Source: Thiofilum flexile DSM 14609 (GTDB lineage Bacteria > Pseudomonadota > Gammaproteobacteria > Thiotrichales > Thiotrichaceae). From it: a stretch of DNA of 64,000 nucleotides. The first letter of the stretch is position 1. Each line of letters opens with the position of its first letter. This document shows, one piece after another, positions 45,811-55,636 of this stretch. The translations under genes were made by a program, and so were the position numbers. Under the pieces are notes generated by a model. The model did not search any database, was not told the origin of the DNA, and was given only the letters and a program-made list of their open reading frames with translations. The stretch is taken from the NCBI RefSeq assembly GCF_000380185.1, contig NZ_KB904802.1:63167-127166 (forward strand), written 5' to 3'.

Positions 45811-46353
45811 GTGTCAGTCTTGATGCAATTTTCTCGTGCTGTGGATGCTTTAAATGGTGTCTTCGGGCGTATTGCTAATATATTGATTTTGCTAGCATGT
45901 TTAGTGAGTGCTACCAATGCCTTAATGCGTTATGGCTTTGATATTAGTAATAACTGGCCGCTGGAATTACAGTGGTATTTATTTGGCTCGGCTGTCATGT
46001 TGGGGGCGGCCTATACCTTACGTGAAAACGGTCATGTACGGGTCGACTTAATTTATGGTCATGTGTCGGATCGTGCCCGCTTGTGGATTGATGTGTTTGG
46101 TTTCATTTGCTTTTTATTACCCGCCTGTATTCTCATTACTTGGTTGTCGTGGAAGAGCTTATTCCTGCCCTCGTGGGAAATCATGGAGCAATCGAGTAAC
46201 TCCGGCGGTTTACCCCGTTATCCGATTAAGCTCATGGTGCCATTAGGTTTCTTCCTCTTGACCTTACAAGGGCTATCGGAGCTGATTAAGCGTATTGCTG
46301 CTTTACAAGGCACTATCCAACTCGACACTAAATATGAAAAGGTGGAACAATGA
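45811..46353 (+). CDS. dctQ: TRAP transporter small membrane subunit
   Basis: 180 residues, four membrane helices (IANILILLACLVSATNALMR, LQWYLFGSAVMLGAAYTLRE, VFGFICFLLPACILITWLSW and KLMVPLGFFLLTLQGLSELI). The start is GTG at 45811, with AGGAGGAT seven bases upstream and no ATG nearby that fits. It pairs with DctM to form the Na+-coupled permease. The stop overlaps the dctM start. Confidence 0.93.
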   Translation: MSVLMQFSRAVDALNGVFGRIANILILLACLVSATNALMRYGFDISNNWPLELQWYLFGSAVMLGAAYTLRENGHVRVDLIYGHVSDRARLWIDVFGFICFLLPACILITWLSWKSLFLPSWEIMEQSSNSGGLPRYPIKLMVPLGFFLLTLQGLSELIKRIAALQGTIQLDTKYEKVEQ

Positions 46354-48278
46354 GTTTAGAAATCATGCCACCCTTAATGTTTGGTGGCTTAATCTTATTT
46401 ATGTTAGTGGGCTTTCCGGTCGCCTTTTCTTTGATGGCGGTGGGTTTGTTTTTTGGCTTTTTAAGTATTGAGCTAGGCTTTATTAGTCTGCCTTATTTAC
46501 AAGCCATTGCAGCGCGTATTTTCGGTAGTGTGGTTGCCAATGAACTATTGCTCGCCATACCCTTTTTCACCTTTATGGGCGCGGTGCTGCAAAAAAGCGG
46601 CCTAGCCGAGGATATGCTGGACTCCATGGGGCAGCTTTTTGGGCGCATGAAAGGGGGCTTAGGCTATTCCGTTATTTTAGTTGGCTTTGTGTTAGGCGCA
46701 GTCACTGGAACAGTCGCCGCGCAAGTCATTGCCATGGCGATGATCGCTCTGCCGGTCATGATGCGCTATCGCTATAATATGCGCTATGCCACGGGGGTAT
46801 TAGCGGCCTCAGGTACGATTACGCAAATTGTGCCGCCTTCCCTAGTATTAATCATTATGGCGGATCAATTGAAAACGCCGACCGCGAGTGCGGACGTGGG
46901 GAGTATGTATTTAGGTGCATGGATTCCAGCGATTACACAATCAGCCTTGTTCATGCTTTATACCTTTATCTTAACGCGCATTAAACCCGACTGGTTGCCG
47001 GGCATTCCACCAGAGGAGATTAAACTCAAAGGCTGGGCATTATGGAAACGTTGTTTAGAGGGTATTGTGCCAACGGCTGTCCTTATTTTCCTTGTATTAG
47101 GCACCATTATGCTCGGAGTTGCTACCCCTACAGAGTCCGGTGCAATGGGGGCGGTCGGTGCGGTCGTGCTATCTGTATTACGCCATAGTGCGTTTTCGGG
47201 TAGGGATAGGGCGATATTACGTACCGGTTTAGCGGCGGCTGGTGTAGCGATTATGGTGGCGATTATATTCCCTCATGATAAGGGTAGTGCGGGAGCACTG
47301 ATGATGAAGGTCGCTGTCGCCGTGCTCTATATCGCTTTAGTATGGATGCTCATTCGGGCGGTACAACTCACCGATTTACGTAGCCATATTACCGAGTCTT
47401 ATAAAACAACCATGCGTATCACCTCCATGGTGGTATTTATCCTGATTGGTTCTACTTGTTTCTCTGTCGTCTTCCAAGGTGTCGATGGGGGTAAATGGGT
47501 TGAGCATCTATTTTCGAGTTTACCCGGTGGTTGGGTAGGTTTTCTCGTAATAGTAAATTTATCCGTCTTTTTCTTAGCCTTCTTTTTGGATTTCTTTGAA
47601 ATTGCCTTCATTTTAGTACCCCTATTGGCTCCGGTAGCTCAGAAGCTATTAACCCCAGTTCTGTTAGCCGAATTTGGCGGTAATGAACAAGCCGCCGCTG
47701 TCGGGGCTTTAGTCTGGTTTGGTATGATGCTGAGTGTGAATATTCAAACCTCCTTTATGCATCCCCCCTTTGGCTTTGCCTTGTTCTATTTGCGCGGCGT
47801 GGCTCCTAAAGAAGTGAAGAGTAGTGATATTTATTGGGGAGCGATTCCTTGGGTTTGTATTCAACTGGTGATGGTCGTGGTGGTGATGAGCTTCCCCAAA
47901 ATGACGACGATGTTATTAGATCGGGGGCATGCACCGTTACCTACTGGCGGCGAGTTAAATTTCATGATGGAGTCATCCAAGCCTAGTACGCCTAGCAGTG
48001 GTTCTAGTAATAATGAAATGGGCTTTAGTTTCGAGGGTGGTAATGGTAATACCACTAAACCTCCAGCAGAATCCAAGCCTGCACCGGCCTCGAATGAAAT
48101 GAACTTTCAATTAGATGGAGCTAAACCTGCAGAGAGTACTCCCCCACCAGCACCGGCTGCTAATGAAATGAATTTTCAACTCGATACGAGTAAACCTGCC
48201 GAGGATAATACTAAACCAGCTACTCCACCGGCGAGTAATGAGTTCAATTTCCAATTAGATAAACCGGCGGGGCAATAA
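46350..48278 (+). CDS. dctM: TRAP transporter large membrane subunit with repeat tail
   Basis: 642 residues. Twelve or more membrane helices of the DctM type, the elevator subunit that moves substrate with Na+, with AIPFFTFMGAVLQKSGLAED in the first inverted repeat and the central insert found in the large DctM subgroup. After the last helix (~residue 530), a polar tail of about 110 residues contains five short repeats (NEMNFQLDGAKPAE, NEMNFQLDTSKPAE, NEFNFQLDKPAGQ and two weaker copies). The tail is unusual for DctM. Start overlaps dctQ by four bases. Confidence 0.9.
   Translation: MSLEIMPPLMFGGLILFMLVGFPVAFSLMAVGLFFGFLSIELGFISLPYLQAIAARIFGSVVANELLLAIPFFTFMGAVLQKSGLAEDMLDSMGQLFGRMKGGLGYSVILVGFVLGAVTGTVAAQVIAMAMIALPVMMRYRYNMRYATGVLAASGTITQIVPPSLVLIIMADQLKTPTASADVGSMYLGAWIPAITQSALFMLYTFILTRIKPDWLPGIPPEEIKLKGWALWKRCLEGIVPTAVLIFLVLGTIMLGVATPTESGAMGAVGAVVLSVLRHSAFSGRDRAILRTGLAAAGVAIMVAIIFPHDKGSAGALMMKVAVAVLYIALVWMLIRAVQLTDLRSHITESYKTTMRITSMVVFILIGSTCFSVVFQGVDGGKWVEHLFSSLPGGWVGFLVIVNLSVFFLAFFLDFFEIAFILVPLLAPVAQKLLTPVLLAEFGGNEQAAAVGALVWFGMMLSVNIQTSFMHPPFGFALFYLRGVAPKEVKSSDIYWGAIPWVCIQLVMVVVVMSFPKMTTMLLDRGHAPLPTGGELNFMMESSKPSTPSSGSSNNEMGFSFEGGNGNTTKPPAESKPAPASNEMNFQLDGAKPAESTPPPAPAANEMNFQLDTSKPAEDNTKPATPPASNEFNFQLDKPAGQ
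47949..48275 (+). repeat. C-terminal tail repeats of dctM
   Basis: Short coding repeats in the dctM tail. AATGAAATGAA-TTTCAA starts at 48093 and again at 48162 (69 bases apart), and a related AATGAGTTCAATTTCCAA starts at 48237. Two weaker copies lie upstream (GGCGAGTTAAATTTCATG near 47949 and AATGAAATGGGCTTTAG near 48013). Encoded units are GELNFMM, NEMGFSF, NEMNFQLD, NEMNFQLD and NEFNFQLD, separated by Pro/Ser/Lys linkers. Confidence 0.85.
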
Positions 48279-48292
48279 GGGTTAATAGCCTG

Positions 48293-48459
48293 AAAAAGTA
48301 GGTGAGTCTTTCTTCCGCAGTCGCTGTGAAAAAATCGTCAGGAGCGATTTTTCACGCCAGCTTGAGAGGCGCATGGACGCGCCGAATAATACATCCCTGT
48401 ACGCTACAAGGCGGCATCCTTGCCGCCAAGACTGCTCCAGAAAGACCCATCTACTTTTT
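48293..48459. terminator. Terminator with embedded repeat core (copy 2)
   Basis: Outer arms 48293-48313 and 48439-48459 pair over 21 bases with one G-T pair and one mismatch, with A5 at the left and T5 at the right. The 125-base interior (48314-48438) begins TCCGCAGTCGCTGT and ends TACGCTACAAGGCGGCATCC through GCCAAGACTGCTCC, matching copy 1, with 59 extra bases holding two more small palindromes (GAAAAAATCG/CGATTTTTC and GGCGC/GCGCC). It terminates the TRAP operon. The outer stem sequence (GTAGGTGAGTC) differs from copy 1 (GCTACGGAGTA). Confidence 0.85.
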
Positions 48460-48534
48460 ATGAGCGCTAAAGTGGATTTTCCCTCCTTTAGCGTTAACAT
48501 GCTAACCTTAGTTAATCTTTGATTGAGGTTAGCC

Positions 48535-49278
48535 ATGTCATATACCAATCCCACGATTGAACTATTACTGAAACATCGCTCTATTCGTCGTTATACGGCT
48601 GAACCGATTGCAACAGAGTTATTAGAGTTATTAATTCGTTGTGGTCAGGCTGCACCTAGCTCTAGTTTTGTCCAAGCTTATTCGATTATTCGAGTGCTTG
48701 ATCCACAAAAACGCGCCATAATCGCCGAGGCCGCCGGTGATCAGGTATGGATTAAACAAGCAGCAGCGTTTTTAGTCCTATGTGCAGATTTAACACGGGT
48801 CAATTACTGCGGAGAGCTGCATCAAGAGGCTTGGCAGGGCTATACCGAGCATAGTTTAGTTGCCACGATTGATGTGGCTTTACTCGCCCAAAATATGCTA
48901 ACCGCAGCGGAATCTGTAGGCTTAGGTGGAGTCTGTATTGGGGGGATTAGAAATAATATTGCCTTGGTGAGCGAGGTGTTGGATTTACCGGCTCTAGTTT
49001 ACCCTGTTTTTGGTCTATGTTTAGGTTGGCCTGATCAAGATCCAGCGGTAAAGCCGCGTTTGCCAGTGAGTGCAATTTTGCATGATGATCAATATGATAC
49101 AAGCCGCTTGCCGAGTGTTATTCAAGCGTATGATCAGACCATGCAGGACTACTATGCCGCTCGTGCCGGTAATCAGCGCACTAGTAACTGGTCTACTCAA
49201 ACTTACCAAGCGATTTATGGTAAATGTCGTGAGCATATGCAAGCGTTTTTACAAGCACGCGGATTTTTTCAACGCTAG
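48535..49278 (+). CDS. nfsA: NADPH-dependent oxidoreductase (NfsA-type nitroreductase)
   Basis: 247 residues from ATG 48535. KHRSIRRYTAEPIATELLEL and APSSSFVQAYSIIRVLD form the FMN-binding nitroreductase fold, and the group-A feature GGIRNNIALVSEVLDLPALVYP with FGLCLGWPDQDP is clear. It reduces nitro-aromatics, quinones or chromate with NADPH and FMN. AGGTT lies six bases before the ATG, and the downstream boundary is the next gene. It is downstream of the TRAP terminator and probably has its own promoter. Confidence 0.92.
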   Translation: MSYTNPTIELLLKHRSIRRYTAEPIATELLELLIRCGQAAPSSSFVQAYSIIRVLDPQKRAIIAEAAGDQVWIKQAAAFLVLCADLTRVNYCGELHQEAWQGYTEHSLVATIDVALLAQNMLTAAESVGLGGVCIGGIRNNIALVSEVLDLPALVYPVFGLCLGWPDQDPAVKPRLPVSAILHDDQYDTSRLPSVIQAYDQTMQDYYAARAGNQRTSNWSTQTYQAIYGKCREHMQAFLQARGFFQR

Positions 49279-49317
49279 CTGAATCCTAAAGTACGGTTTA
49301 ATATGAGGAATAACATT

Positions 49318-50238
49318 ATGTTGGGTTGTGCTAGACGTTTGCTAGGTACGAGTTGGATTATTATCCTTTGTTTGCTCAGTATGAGTGGAGCCGTACATGC
49401 CAAGCGCTTAACAGAAATAAAGCAACCTATGCTATGGGTCATTGAAGGAGAAACACCTATCTGGTTATTTGGCACCATTCACTTAGCTGATAAGCGCCTA
49501 GAGAAGCTCCCGCTGGCCGTTAATTTAGCCCTGCGTAGTAGTGATGCGGTCTATACCGAAATTCCTATGGAGTTTGCTGAATTATTAGCGGCTCGCCAAG
49601 CGATGATGAGAACCGATGGCAAGGTATTAAGCCAAGTATTACCTAAACCGCTATTAGCCCGCCTCGATGAACATTTACGTGCCACAAGTGCCTTTCTGAA
49701 TGTTAAGTCTTTAGGAAATTTAAAAACTTGGGTGGTATCCACATTAGTTGCCACACCAGATGATTCTACAGGCACTGCCTTAGATATTCAGCTATATCAT
49801 CAAGCGCAAGGACTTAATAAAGAGGTAGGAGGATTAGAAACAGCTTTTGAGCAAATTGGCTATTTTGATCGCTTTAGCGAGGATGAGCAGATTCGTATGC
49901 TGGAGGAGTCTTTAGATGCCTATGAAGCGCGGGATGTTAATGAGTTAATGATGCAATGGTATTTAGCCGGGAATGCGGATAATTTAGTGGAATTAATGCA
50001 GCAATTATCAGCGCCAAATACCGATCAGACCCTGCAACAGAAATTTGTGCAAATCCTATTAAACGAACGTAATAAAATTATGGCAGATCGCATTGATGCG
50101 AAATTAAAAGCATACCCTAATACCCAATACTTTTTTGCAGTCGGGGCGGGGCATTTAGGAGGCGCAGAGAGCATCATTCACTTTTTAGAGCAAAAAGGCT
50201 ATAAGCTCAAGCGAGTCGGTGTTCCTGCCGTGAACTAG
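49318..50238 (+). CDS. TraB/GumN family protein
   Basis: 306 residues from ATG 49318 (AGGA nine bases upstream) with a signal peptide ending SGAVHA. The family marks are LWVIEGETPIWLFGTIHLAD near the N-terminus, YTEIPME, and FFAVGAGHLGGAESIIHFLE near the end, with conserved His and Glu residues proposed for metal-dependent hydrolase activity. The protein is probably periplasmic. It is 39 bases after nfsA and converges with the NYN gene. Biological role not established. Confidence 0.9.
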   Translation: MLGCARRLLGTSWIIILCLLSMSGAVHAKRLTEIKQPMLWVIEGETPIWLFGTIHLADKRLEKLPLAVNLALRSSDAVYTEIPMEFAELLAARQAMMRTDGKVLSQVLPKPLLARLDEHLRATSAFLNVKSLGNLKTWVVSTLVATPDDSTGTALDIQLYHQAQGLNKEVGGLETAFEQIGYFDRFSEDEQIRMLEESLDAYEARDVNELMMQWYLAGNADNLVELMQQLSAPNTDQTLQQKFVQILLNERNKIMADRIDAKLKAYPNTQYFFAVGAGHLGGAESIIHFLEQKGYKLKRVGVPAVN

Positions 50239-50240
50239 TG

Positions 50241-50750
50241 TTAGCTAACCGGCATCGGTTTTGCCGGTAATAAAAATGGTGTATCGATTGGATAAAACTG
50301 CGAGGCACATTGGACTAAATTATTAGCCGTCAATGAAGGTACACCATAGACTTCAGTGGTCACATCATAGCGCTGCATCACGCGGCGCAAGAGTAACTCA
50401 AAGTCACCATCACCAGAGGCTAAGACCACAATATCGGTATCGGGTGCCGCTTCCATCACATCTACAGTAATCCCTACATCCCAATCACCTTTGGCTGAGC
50501 CATCACTGCGTTGGATATAGGGTTTGAGCTTCACATTAAAGCCAATGCCCCGAAGAATATTCTGGAATTGTTGTTGTTTATCATCTTCGCGCTTAATGGC
50601 ATAGGCATTCGCCTCGACCACATGGCGATTCTGAGTCACTTTAGCCCAAAAACGATTGTAATCAAAATGACGACCGTACGCTTGACGCGTGGTGTAATAG
50701 ATGTTTTGCACATCAACAAAAATACTAACTCGCTGCATATTTTTTATCAT
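50241..50750 (-). CDS. NYN domain protein (LabA/DUF88-like)
   Basis: 169 residues of the PIN-like NYN fold: VSIFVDVQNIYYTTRQAY (first Asp), DWDVGITVDVMEAA (two Asp), and IVVLASGDGDFELLLRRVMQ (final Asp pair) make the expected metal site of a nuclease. It would act on RNA, by analogy with PIN-domain enzymes. It lies on the minus strand after argG with an 11-base inverted repeat between them. M5 is an alternative start. Confidence 0.88.
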   Translation of the reverse strand: MIKNMQRVSIFVDVQNIYYTTRQAYGRHFDYNRFWAKVTQNRHVVEANAYAIKREDDKQQQFQNILRGIGFNVKLKPYIQRSDGSAKGDWDVGITVDVMEAAPDTDIVVLASGDGDFELLLRRVMQRYDVTTEVYGVPSLTANNLVQCASQFYPIDTPFLLPAKPMPVS

Positions 50751-50760
50751 CTACCTTATA

Positions 50761-50793
50761 AACACTCTATTCAGTAGTCCTCAATAGAGTGTT
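50761..50793 (-). terminator. Hairpin between argG and the NYN gene
   Basis: Perfect 11-base inverted repeat AACACTCTATT / AATAGAGTGTT with an 11-base loop, 35 bases after the argG stop. There is no strong T run on the minus strand (only GTTTATAAGG), so it may be a weak terminator or an RNA-stabilising hairpin that separates argG from the NYN gene. Confidence 0.5.
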
Positions 50794-50828
50794 GATTAGT
50801 GAGCGGTAATAAGCCCTAAAGCAATTAG

Positions 50829-52049
50829 TTAGCGACCTTTATTTGCAGCAATGCGCATCCGTAACGCATTTAGCTTAATGAACCCTTCGGCATCTTTTTG
50901 ATTATAAGCACCACCGTCTTCATCAAAGGTGGCGATTTTAGTGTCAAATAAGCTATCACTTGAGCGGCGGCCAACTACTATGGTATTACCTTTATACAAC
51001 TTCAAACGAACTTCACCATTAACGTGAGCCTGTGAGGCATCAATCATGGTCTGTAACATTTGACGTTCTGGACTCCACCAATAACCATTATAGATTAGAC
51101 TCGCATATTTGGGCATGAGTTCATCTTTTAAATGGGCAACTTCACGATCAAGGGTAATGGATTCAATTGCACGATGCGCTTTCAGCATAATCGTACCGCC
51201 GGGAGTCTCATAACAACCGCGTGACTTCATCCCTACATAACGGTTTTCCACGAGGTCTAAACGCCCAATACCATTTTCACCGCCGAGTTTATTCAGGCGA
51301 GTGAGCATTTCAGCCGGGCTTAAACGTTCGCCGTTTAGGGCTACCGGATCGCCTTTTTCATAGGTGAGATCAATATAGGTGGCTTTATCGGGAGCTGCTT
51401 CAGGGGACACACTCCAGCGCCACATATCTTCTTCGGCTTCTGCCCAAGGCTCTTCTAAAATGCCACCCTCATAGGAGATATGCAGCAGATTAGCATCCAT
51501 CGAGTAGGGGGATTTTTTACCTGCTTTTTTGAAATCTACCGGAATTTGGTGCTTTTCAGCATAAGCCATGAGCGAATCACGTGAACCCATATCCCACTCG
51601 CGCCATGGTGCAATCACTTTCACGCCGGGCTTTAGGGCATATGCACCTAACTCAAAACGCACTTGATCATTCCCTTTGCCGGTCGCACCGTGAGAGATCG
51701 CATCGGCTCCAGTTTCATTGGCAATTTCAACTAAACGCTTAGCAATCAGGGGGCGGGCAATCGAGGTGCCTAGTAAATATTCACCTTCATAAATGGTATT
51801 GGCACGGAACATAGGAAAAACGAAATCGCGTACAAACTCTTCGCGCAAATCATTAATATAAATATTCTCTGGTTTAATACCCATAGCTAGCGCTTTAGCA
51901 CGCGCGGGTTCAACTTCTTCACCTTGACCAATGTCAGCAGTGAAAGTGACCACTTCACAGTGATAGTTCTCTTGCAGCCACTTGACAATAATGGAGGTAT
52001 CTAAACCACCGGAGTAGGCCAGTACAACCTTACTAATATCTTTTGCCAT
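50829..52049 (-). CDS. argG: Argininosuccinate synthase
   Basis: 406 residues, the bacterial class I length. It joins citrulline and aspartate using ATP for arginine synthesis. The PP-loop [19 protein letters not shown] is at the N-terminus, and [17 protein letters not shown] and [10 protein letters not shown]-type late sequence ([13 protein letters not shown]) follow. ATG 52049 is preferred over GTG 52052 because AAGG lies eight bases upstream and MAKDISKV is the common start. It is a stand-alone gene. Confidence 0.97.
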   Translation of the reverse strand: MAKDISKVVLAYSGGLDTSIIVKWLQENYHCEVVTFTADIGQGEEVEPARAKALAMGIKPENIYINDLREEFVRDFVFPMFRANTIYEGEYLLGTSIARPLIAKRLVEIANETGADAISHGATGKGNDQVRFELGAYALKPGVKVIAPWREWDMGSRDSLMAYAEKHQIPVDFKKAGKKSPYSMDANLLHISYEGGILEEPWAEAEEDMWRWSVSPEAAPDKATYIDLTYEKGDPVALNGERLSPAEMLTRLNKLGGENGIGRLDLVENRYVGMKSRGCYETPGGTIMLKAHRAIESITLDREVAHLKDELMPKYASLIYNGYWWSPERQMLQTMIDASQAHVNGEVRLKLYKGNTIVVGRRSSDSLFDTKIATFDEDGGAYNQKDAEGFIKLNALRMRIAANKGR

Positions 52050-52231
52050 CACAAATACCTTTACTATTCAATTCTGAAAGGCAGGCATTATATGCCTCTC
52101 AACAGGGTAAATAAACGGTAGCTATAGCCGTAGACGAAATAGAGCGTTTGAATAGCTGGGAATGAAGGGAATGCGGTATAGTTCGTCGCATTAATCCACC
52201 ATGCGAAAAGATCCCTTTAGGAGTATTTAAG

Positions 52232-52735
52232 ATGAATAAGGTATTAGTAAGTTTGTTGATAGCGAGTGTTAGCTCCCTAGGTGTGGCCTACGCTAAAGTA
52301 CCCCCTAAACCTATAGCGGCTAATGTCATTAAAGTACATAGTCAGTATGCGCGAGCTGTGCCTCCGGGACAGCCTAATGGTGCTGTATTTATGACCCTAG
52401 TGAATACTACTTCAACACCGTGGAGTGTTAAATCCGCCAGTAGTCCTGCCGCTAAAGTAACTGAGCTACATATCACCCAAAATCATAATGGTGTCATGCA
52501 AATGCACCAAGTATCAAAAATTGATCTTCCCGCAGCAGGGGAGGTGGTATTAAAGCCCGGTAGTTTGCATATGATGCTGATTGGACTAAAGCAAGATTTG
52601 AAAGTGGGCGAGAAAACCTCGGTCACACTGACCTTTAGTGATAATAGCCAATTAAAACTGGATGTGCCGATTCAAGAGGTCACTCAGCCTATGAATAATA
52701 ATCATAGCGGGCATAGTGAGCATCACATGCACTAA
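52232..52735 (+). CDS. PCu(A)C-type periplasmic copper chaperone
   Basis: 167 residues: signal peptide ending in VAYA, then the DUF461/PCuAC cupredoxin-like domain with the Cu(I) site spread over [20 protein letters not shown] and [20 protein letters not shown], the H-(M)-x10-M-x21-H-x-M pattern. The C-terminal tail [10 protein letters not shown] is rich in His. The family delivers copper to the CuA site of cytochrome c oxidase. TAGGAG lies seven to nine bases before the ATG. Confidence 0.93.
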   Translation: MNKVLVSLLIASVSSLGVAYAKVPPKPIAANVIKVHSQYARAVPPGQPNGAVFMTLVNTTSTPWSVKSASSPAAKVTELHITQNHNGVMQMHQVSKIDLPAAGEVVLKPGSLHMMLIGLKQDLKVGEKTSVTLTFSDNSQLKLDVPIQEVTQPMNNNHSGHSEHHMH

Positions 52736-52821
52736 GTTTTGCATTTGCCGGTAATTCCCTCTATGATGCGCCCTTTACAAACTATGTGATCTGTCGTATG
52801 GATCACCACTGGAGCATAATA

Positions 52822-54750
52822 ATGCCTGTCATTACTCTACCCGATGGCAATCAACGCCAATTTGATCAACCGCTTTCCGTTCAAGACATTGCTAGTAGCA
52901 TTGCCCCTAGTTTAGGTAAGGCTGCTTTAGCTGCAAAAGTGAATGGTCAGCTCGTCGATACTTCTTATATTGTTGATCAAGATACCCAATTAAGTATTGT
53001 CACTGCTAAAGACCCGGAAGGTGTGGATGTGATTCGTCACTCAACTGCACATCTGATGGCACAAGCAGTGAAGCAATTATTTCCCGATGTACAAGTCACT
53101 ATAGGCCCCGTGATTGATAAGGGGTTTTATTATGATTTTGCGACTTCGCACCCTTTTACACCGGAAGATTTAGCAGCGATTGAAAAACGCATGCAGGACA
53201 TTGTGCGCCAAAACCTTCCGGTAGAACGTAGTACTATGCCGCGTGATGAGGCGATCCAGTTTTTTGAAAACATGGGCGAGCATTATAAGGCTGAAATTAT
53301 TCGTGATATTCCCGCCGGTGAGACGCTATCCCTGTATAAACAAGGTGATTTTATTGATCTCTGTCGCGGCCCTCATGTGCCTAGTACGGGTAAAATTCAA
53401 GCCTTTAAATTAATGAAGGTAGCCGGTGCGTATTGGCGCGGTGATTCTAAAAACGCCATGTTGCAGCGCATTTATGGTACTGCATGGGGCGATAAGAAAG
53501 AATTAAACGACTACCTCCATATGTTAGAGGAAGCCGAGAAGCGTGATCACCGTAAACTAGGTCGCCAATTAGATTTATTCCATTTTGATGAAAATGCTCC
53601 CGGCTCGGTATTCTGGCATCCTAAAGGTTGGACTTTATTCCAAACTTTAATCAACTACATGCGTAAGCGCCAAGAGCAAGCCGGTTACACCGAAATTAAT
53701 ACACCCGATGTCATGGATCGTGCGCTGTGGGAAACATCAGGACACTGGTTTAATTACCGTGAAAATATGTTTACTACCCAAACCGAGGATGAGCGGGTTT
53801 TTGCCCTGAAACCGATGAACTGCCCCGGATGCATGTTAATGTTTGCCCAAGGGTTGCGTAGTTATCGTGATCTGCCCATGCGTATGGCAGAGTTTGGTAA
53901 AGTGCATCGCTACGAGCCTTCCGGGGCGTTACATGGCCTGATGCGCGTGCGTCATTTCACCCAAGACGATGCGCACATCTTCTGTACTGAAAGTCAAATG
54001 GAAGACGAGTGCAAAAAGGTAGTAGGGCTGGTACTCGATATTTATCGCGAGTTTGGGTTTGATAATATCATTATTAAACTCTCTACACGTCCTGAGAATC
54101 GCATTGGTTCGGATGAGACTTGGGATAAATTAGAAAATGCCTTAGCTAGTGCCTTAGATAACTTAGGTATGCCCTATACATTATTCCCCGGTGAAGGTGC
54201 CTTTTATGGCCCTAAATTAGAGTTTGTATTACGTGATGCCATCGGACGTGATTGGCAATGCGGTACTTTACAAGTCGATATGAACTTGCCGGAACGTTTT
54301 GATTTAGCCTATATTGCAGAAGATAATTCACGTCAACGTCCAGTTATGTTACATCGTGCCTTGTTTGGTTCGCTTGAGCGCTTTGTGGGAATTTTGATTG
54401 AACACTATGAAGGTAAATTCCCGGTTTGGTTAGCGCCAGTGCAGGTTGCGGTGATGAATATTACCGATAGCCAAGCCGATTACGTGCAATTAGTCGTAGA
54501 TCAGTTACGTAATGCAGGGATTCGTGTCATTGCTGACTTGAGAAATGAGAAAATAGGCTTTAAAATCCGCGAACGGACTATGCAGCGTATACCCTATTTG
54601 CTGGTAGTTGGTGACCGCGAGGTCGAAACACATACTGTCTCAGTGCGGACACGTAGTGGTGAAGAGTTAGGATCATTATCCCTCGCTGATATAACTCAGC
54701 GTATCACTCAACAAATAACAAGCCGCACTTTATCATTATTGGAGGATTAG
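52822..54750 (+). CDS. thrS: Threonine-tRNA ligase
   Basis: 642 residues from ATG 52822, with GGAG eight bases upstream; the upstream in-frame ATGs (52786, 52798) lack support and the product then starts [13 protein letters not shown] as in other ThrS. The N-terminal TGS domain is followed by the editing domain with [17 protein letters not shown], and the class II catalytic core contains [12 protein letters not shown] and [20 protein letters not shown]. It charges tRNA-Thr. First gene of the thrS-infC-rpmI-rplT block; infC begins seven bases after its stop. Confidence 0.98.
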   Translation: MPVITLPDGNQRQFDQPLSVQDIASSIAPSLGKAALAAKVNGQLVDTSYIVDQDTQLSIVTAKDPEGVDVIRHSTAHLMAQAVKQLFPDVQVTIGPVIDKGFYYDFATSHPFTPEDLAAIEKRMQDIVRQNLPVERSTMPRDEAIQFFENMGEHYKAEIIRDIPAGETLSLYKQGDFIDLCRGPHVPSTGKIQAFKLMKVAGAYWRGDSKNAMLQRIYGTAWGDKKELNDYLHMLEEAEKRDHRKLGRQLDLFHFDENAPGSVFWHPKGWTLFQTLINYMRKRQEQAGYTEINTPDVMDRALWETSGHWFNYRENMFTTQTEDERVFALKPMNCPGCMLMFAQGLRSYRDLPMRMAEFGKVHRYEPSGALHGLMRVRHFTQDDAHIFCTESQMEDECKKVVGLVLDIYREFGFDNIIIKLSTRPENRIGSDETWDKLENALASALDNLGMPYTLFPGEGAFYGPKLEFVLRDAIGRDWQCGTLQVDMNLPERFDLAYIAEDNSRQRPVMLHRALFGSLERFVGILIEHYEGKFPVWLAPVQVAVMNITDSQADYVQLVVDQLRNAGIRVIADLRNEKIGFKIRERTMQRIPYLLVVGDREVETHTVSVRTRSGEELGSLSLADITQRITQQITSRTLSLLED

Positions 54751-54756
54751 CCCATA

Positions 54757-55350
54757 ATTGCCGAAAAAGAACACCGCATAAACGGTGATATTAATATCCC
54801 GAAAATTCGTTTAATTGATGCGGACGGTGAGAATAAAGGCGTCGTATCCACGCGTGATGCGTTGGCTATGGCTTATGAAGCGGAATTAGATCTGGTGGAG
54901 ATTGTGCCTAATGCCAAACCGCCGGTCTGTCGGATCATGGATTACGGCAAATTCCGCTTTGATGAGAGCAAGAAAGCTAGTATTGCTCGCAAAAAGCAAA
55001 AACAAGTGCAAGTCAAAGAAATCAAATTGCGTCCGGGCACTGACGATGGGGATTATAACATTAAGCTACGTAAGCTGATGGAATTCCTTGAAGAGGGTGA
55101 TAAAACTAAAATCACTCTCCGGTTCCGTGGACGTGAAATGGCACATCGTGACATTGGCTTGCAAGTGTTAAAGCGTATTGAAGCAGATTTAATCGACTAT
55201 GGTGTCGTTGAGCAGTTCCCTAAGCTCGAAGGTCGCCAAATGGTGATGGTGTTAGCACCTAAGAAAAAGCCTCAGTCGAGCACAGGGGGTGGAAACAATA
55301 CGCCACCTAGTACGAATGGTGCGCCTGCAGGTACTACACCCTCTGCTTAG
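54757..55350 (+). CDS. infC: Translation initiation factor IF-3
   Basis: About 197 residues starting at the rare codon ATT (54757-54759), with GGAGG 11 bases upstream; an ATA just before it is also in frame. The N-terminus reads [20 protein letters not shown], the conserved IF-3 opening, so a start at TTG 54862 would remove the N-terminal domain. The C-terminal domain has [23 protein letters not shown]-type starts on infC permit IF-3 autoregulation in E. coli. A ~25-residue Gly/Pro/Thr-rich tail is unusual. It is preceded by thrS. Confidence 0.95.
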   Translation: MAEKEHRINGDINIPKIRLIDADGENKGVVSTRDALAMAYEAELDLVEIVPNAKPPVCRIMDYGKFRFDESKKASIARKKQKQVQVKEIKLRPGTDDGDYNIKLRKLMEFLEEGDKTKITLRFRGREMAHRDIGLQVLKRIEADLIDYGVVEQFPKLEGRQMVMVLAPKKKPQSSTGGGNNTPPSTNGAPAGTTPSA

Positions 55351-55358
55351 TTAGTTGT

Positions 55359-55391
55359 CATTCTGTTGAGGTTAGGCACTCTCGCAGAATG
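55359..55391 (+). promoter_or_regulatory. Intercistronic hairpin infC-rpmI
   Basis: CATTCTG and CAGAATG pair across a loop that can hold a further GAG/CTC stem. It lies between the infC stop and rpmI, where L20 represses translation in other gammaproteobacteria. The link to L20 is inference from position only. Confidence 0.4.
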
Positions 55392-55421
55392 TTGTTAGTC
55401 TCTCTTATTTAGGAGTTAAAG

Positions 55422-55622
55422 ATGCCTAAGATGAAATCGCATAGCGGGGCGTCTAAACGTTTCCGCAAATCAGCCAATGGCACGTTTAAACGTAAGCAAT
55501 CTCATATGCGCCATATTTTGACCAAAAAGTCAACAAAGCGTAAACGTCAATTACGAGTAGGTGTGGATCGTGTACACGAATCCGATCAAAAAATGGTTGA
55601 CCGCTTATTACCTTACGCTTAG
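55422..55622 (+). CDS. rpmI: 50S ribosomal protein L35
   Basis: 66 residues, strongly basic: [20 protein letters not shown] and [18 protein letters not shown] are the conserved L35 segments. TAGGAG is eight bases before the ATG. It is co-transcribed with infC and rplT and assembles in the large ribosomal subunit. Confidence 0.98.
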   Translation: MPKMKSHSGASKRFRKSANGTFKRKQSHMRHILTKKSTKRKRQLRVGVDRVHESDQKMVDRLLPYA

Positions 55623-55636
55623 GGAGTATTTGAGAA

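Noticed and set aside
50247-50272. ACCGGCA/TGCCGGT hairpin at the end of the NYN gene
   Set aside because: It overlaps the C-terminal coding part and lacks a T run; not convincing as a terminator for either convergent gene.
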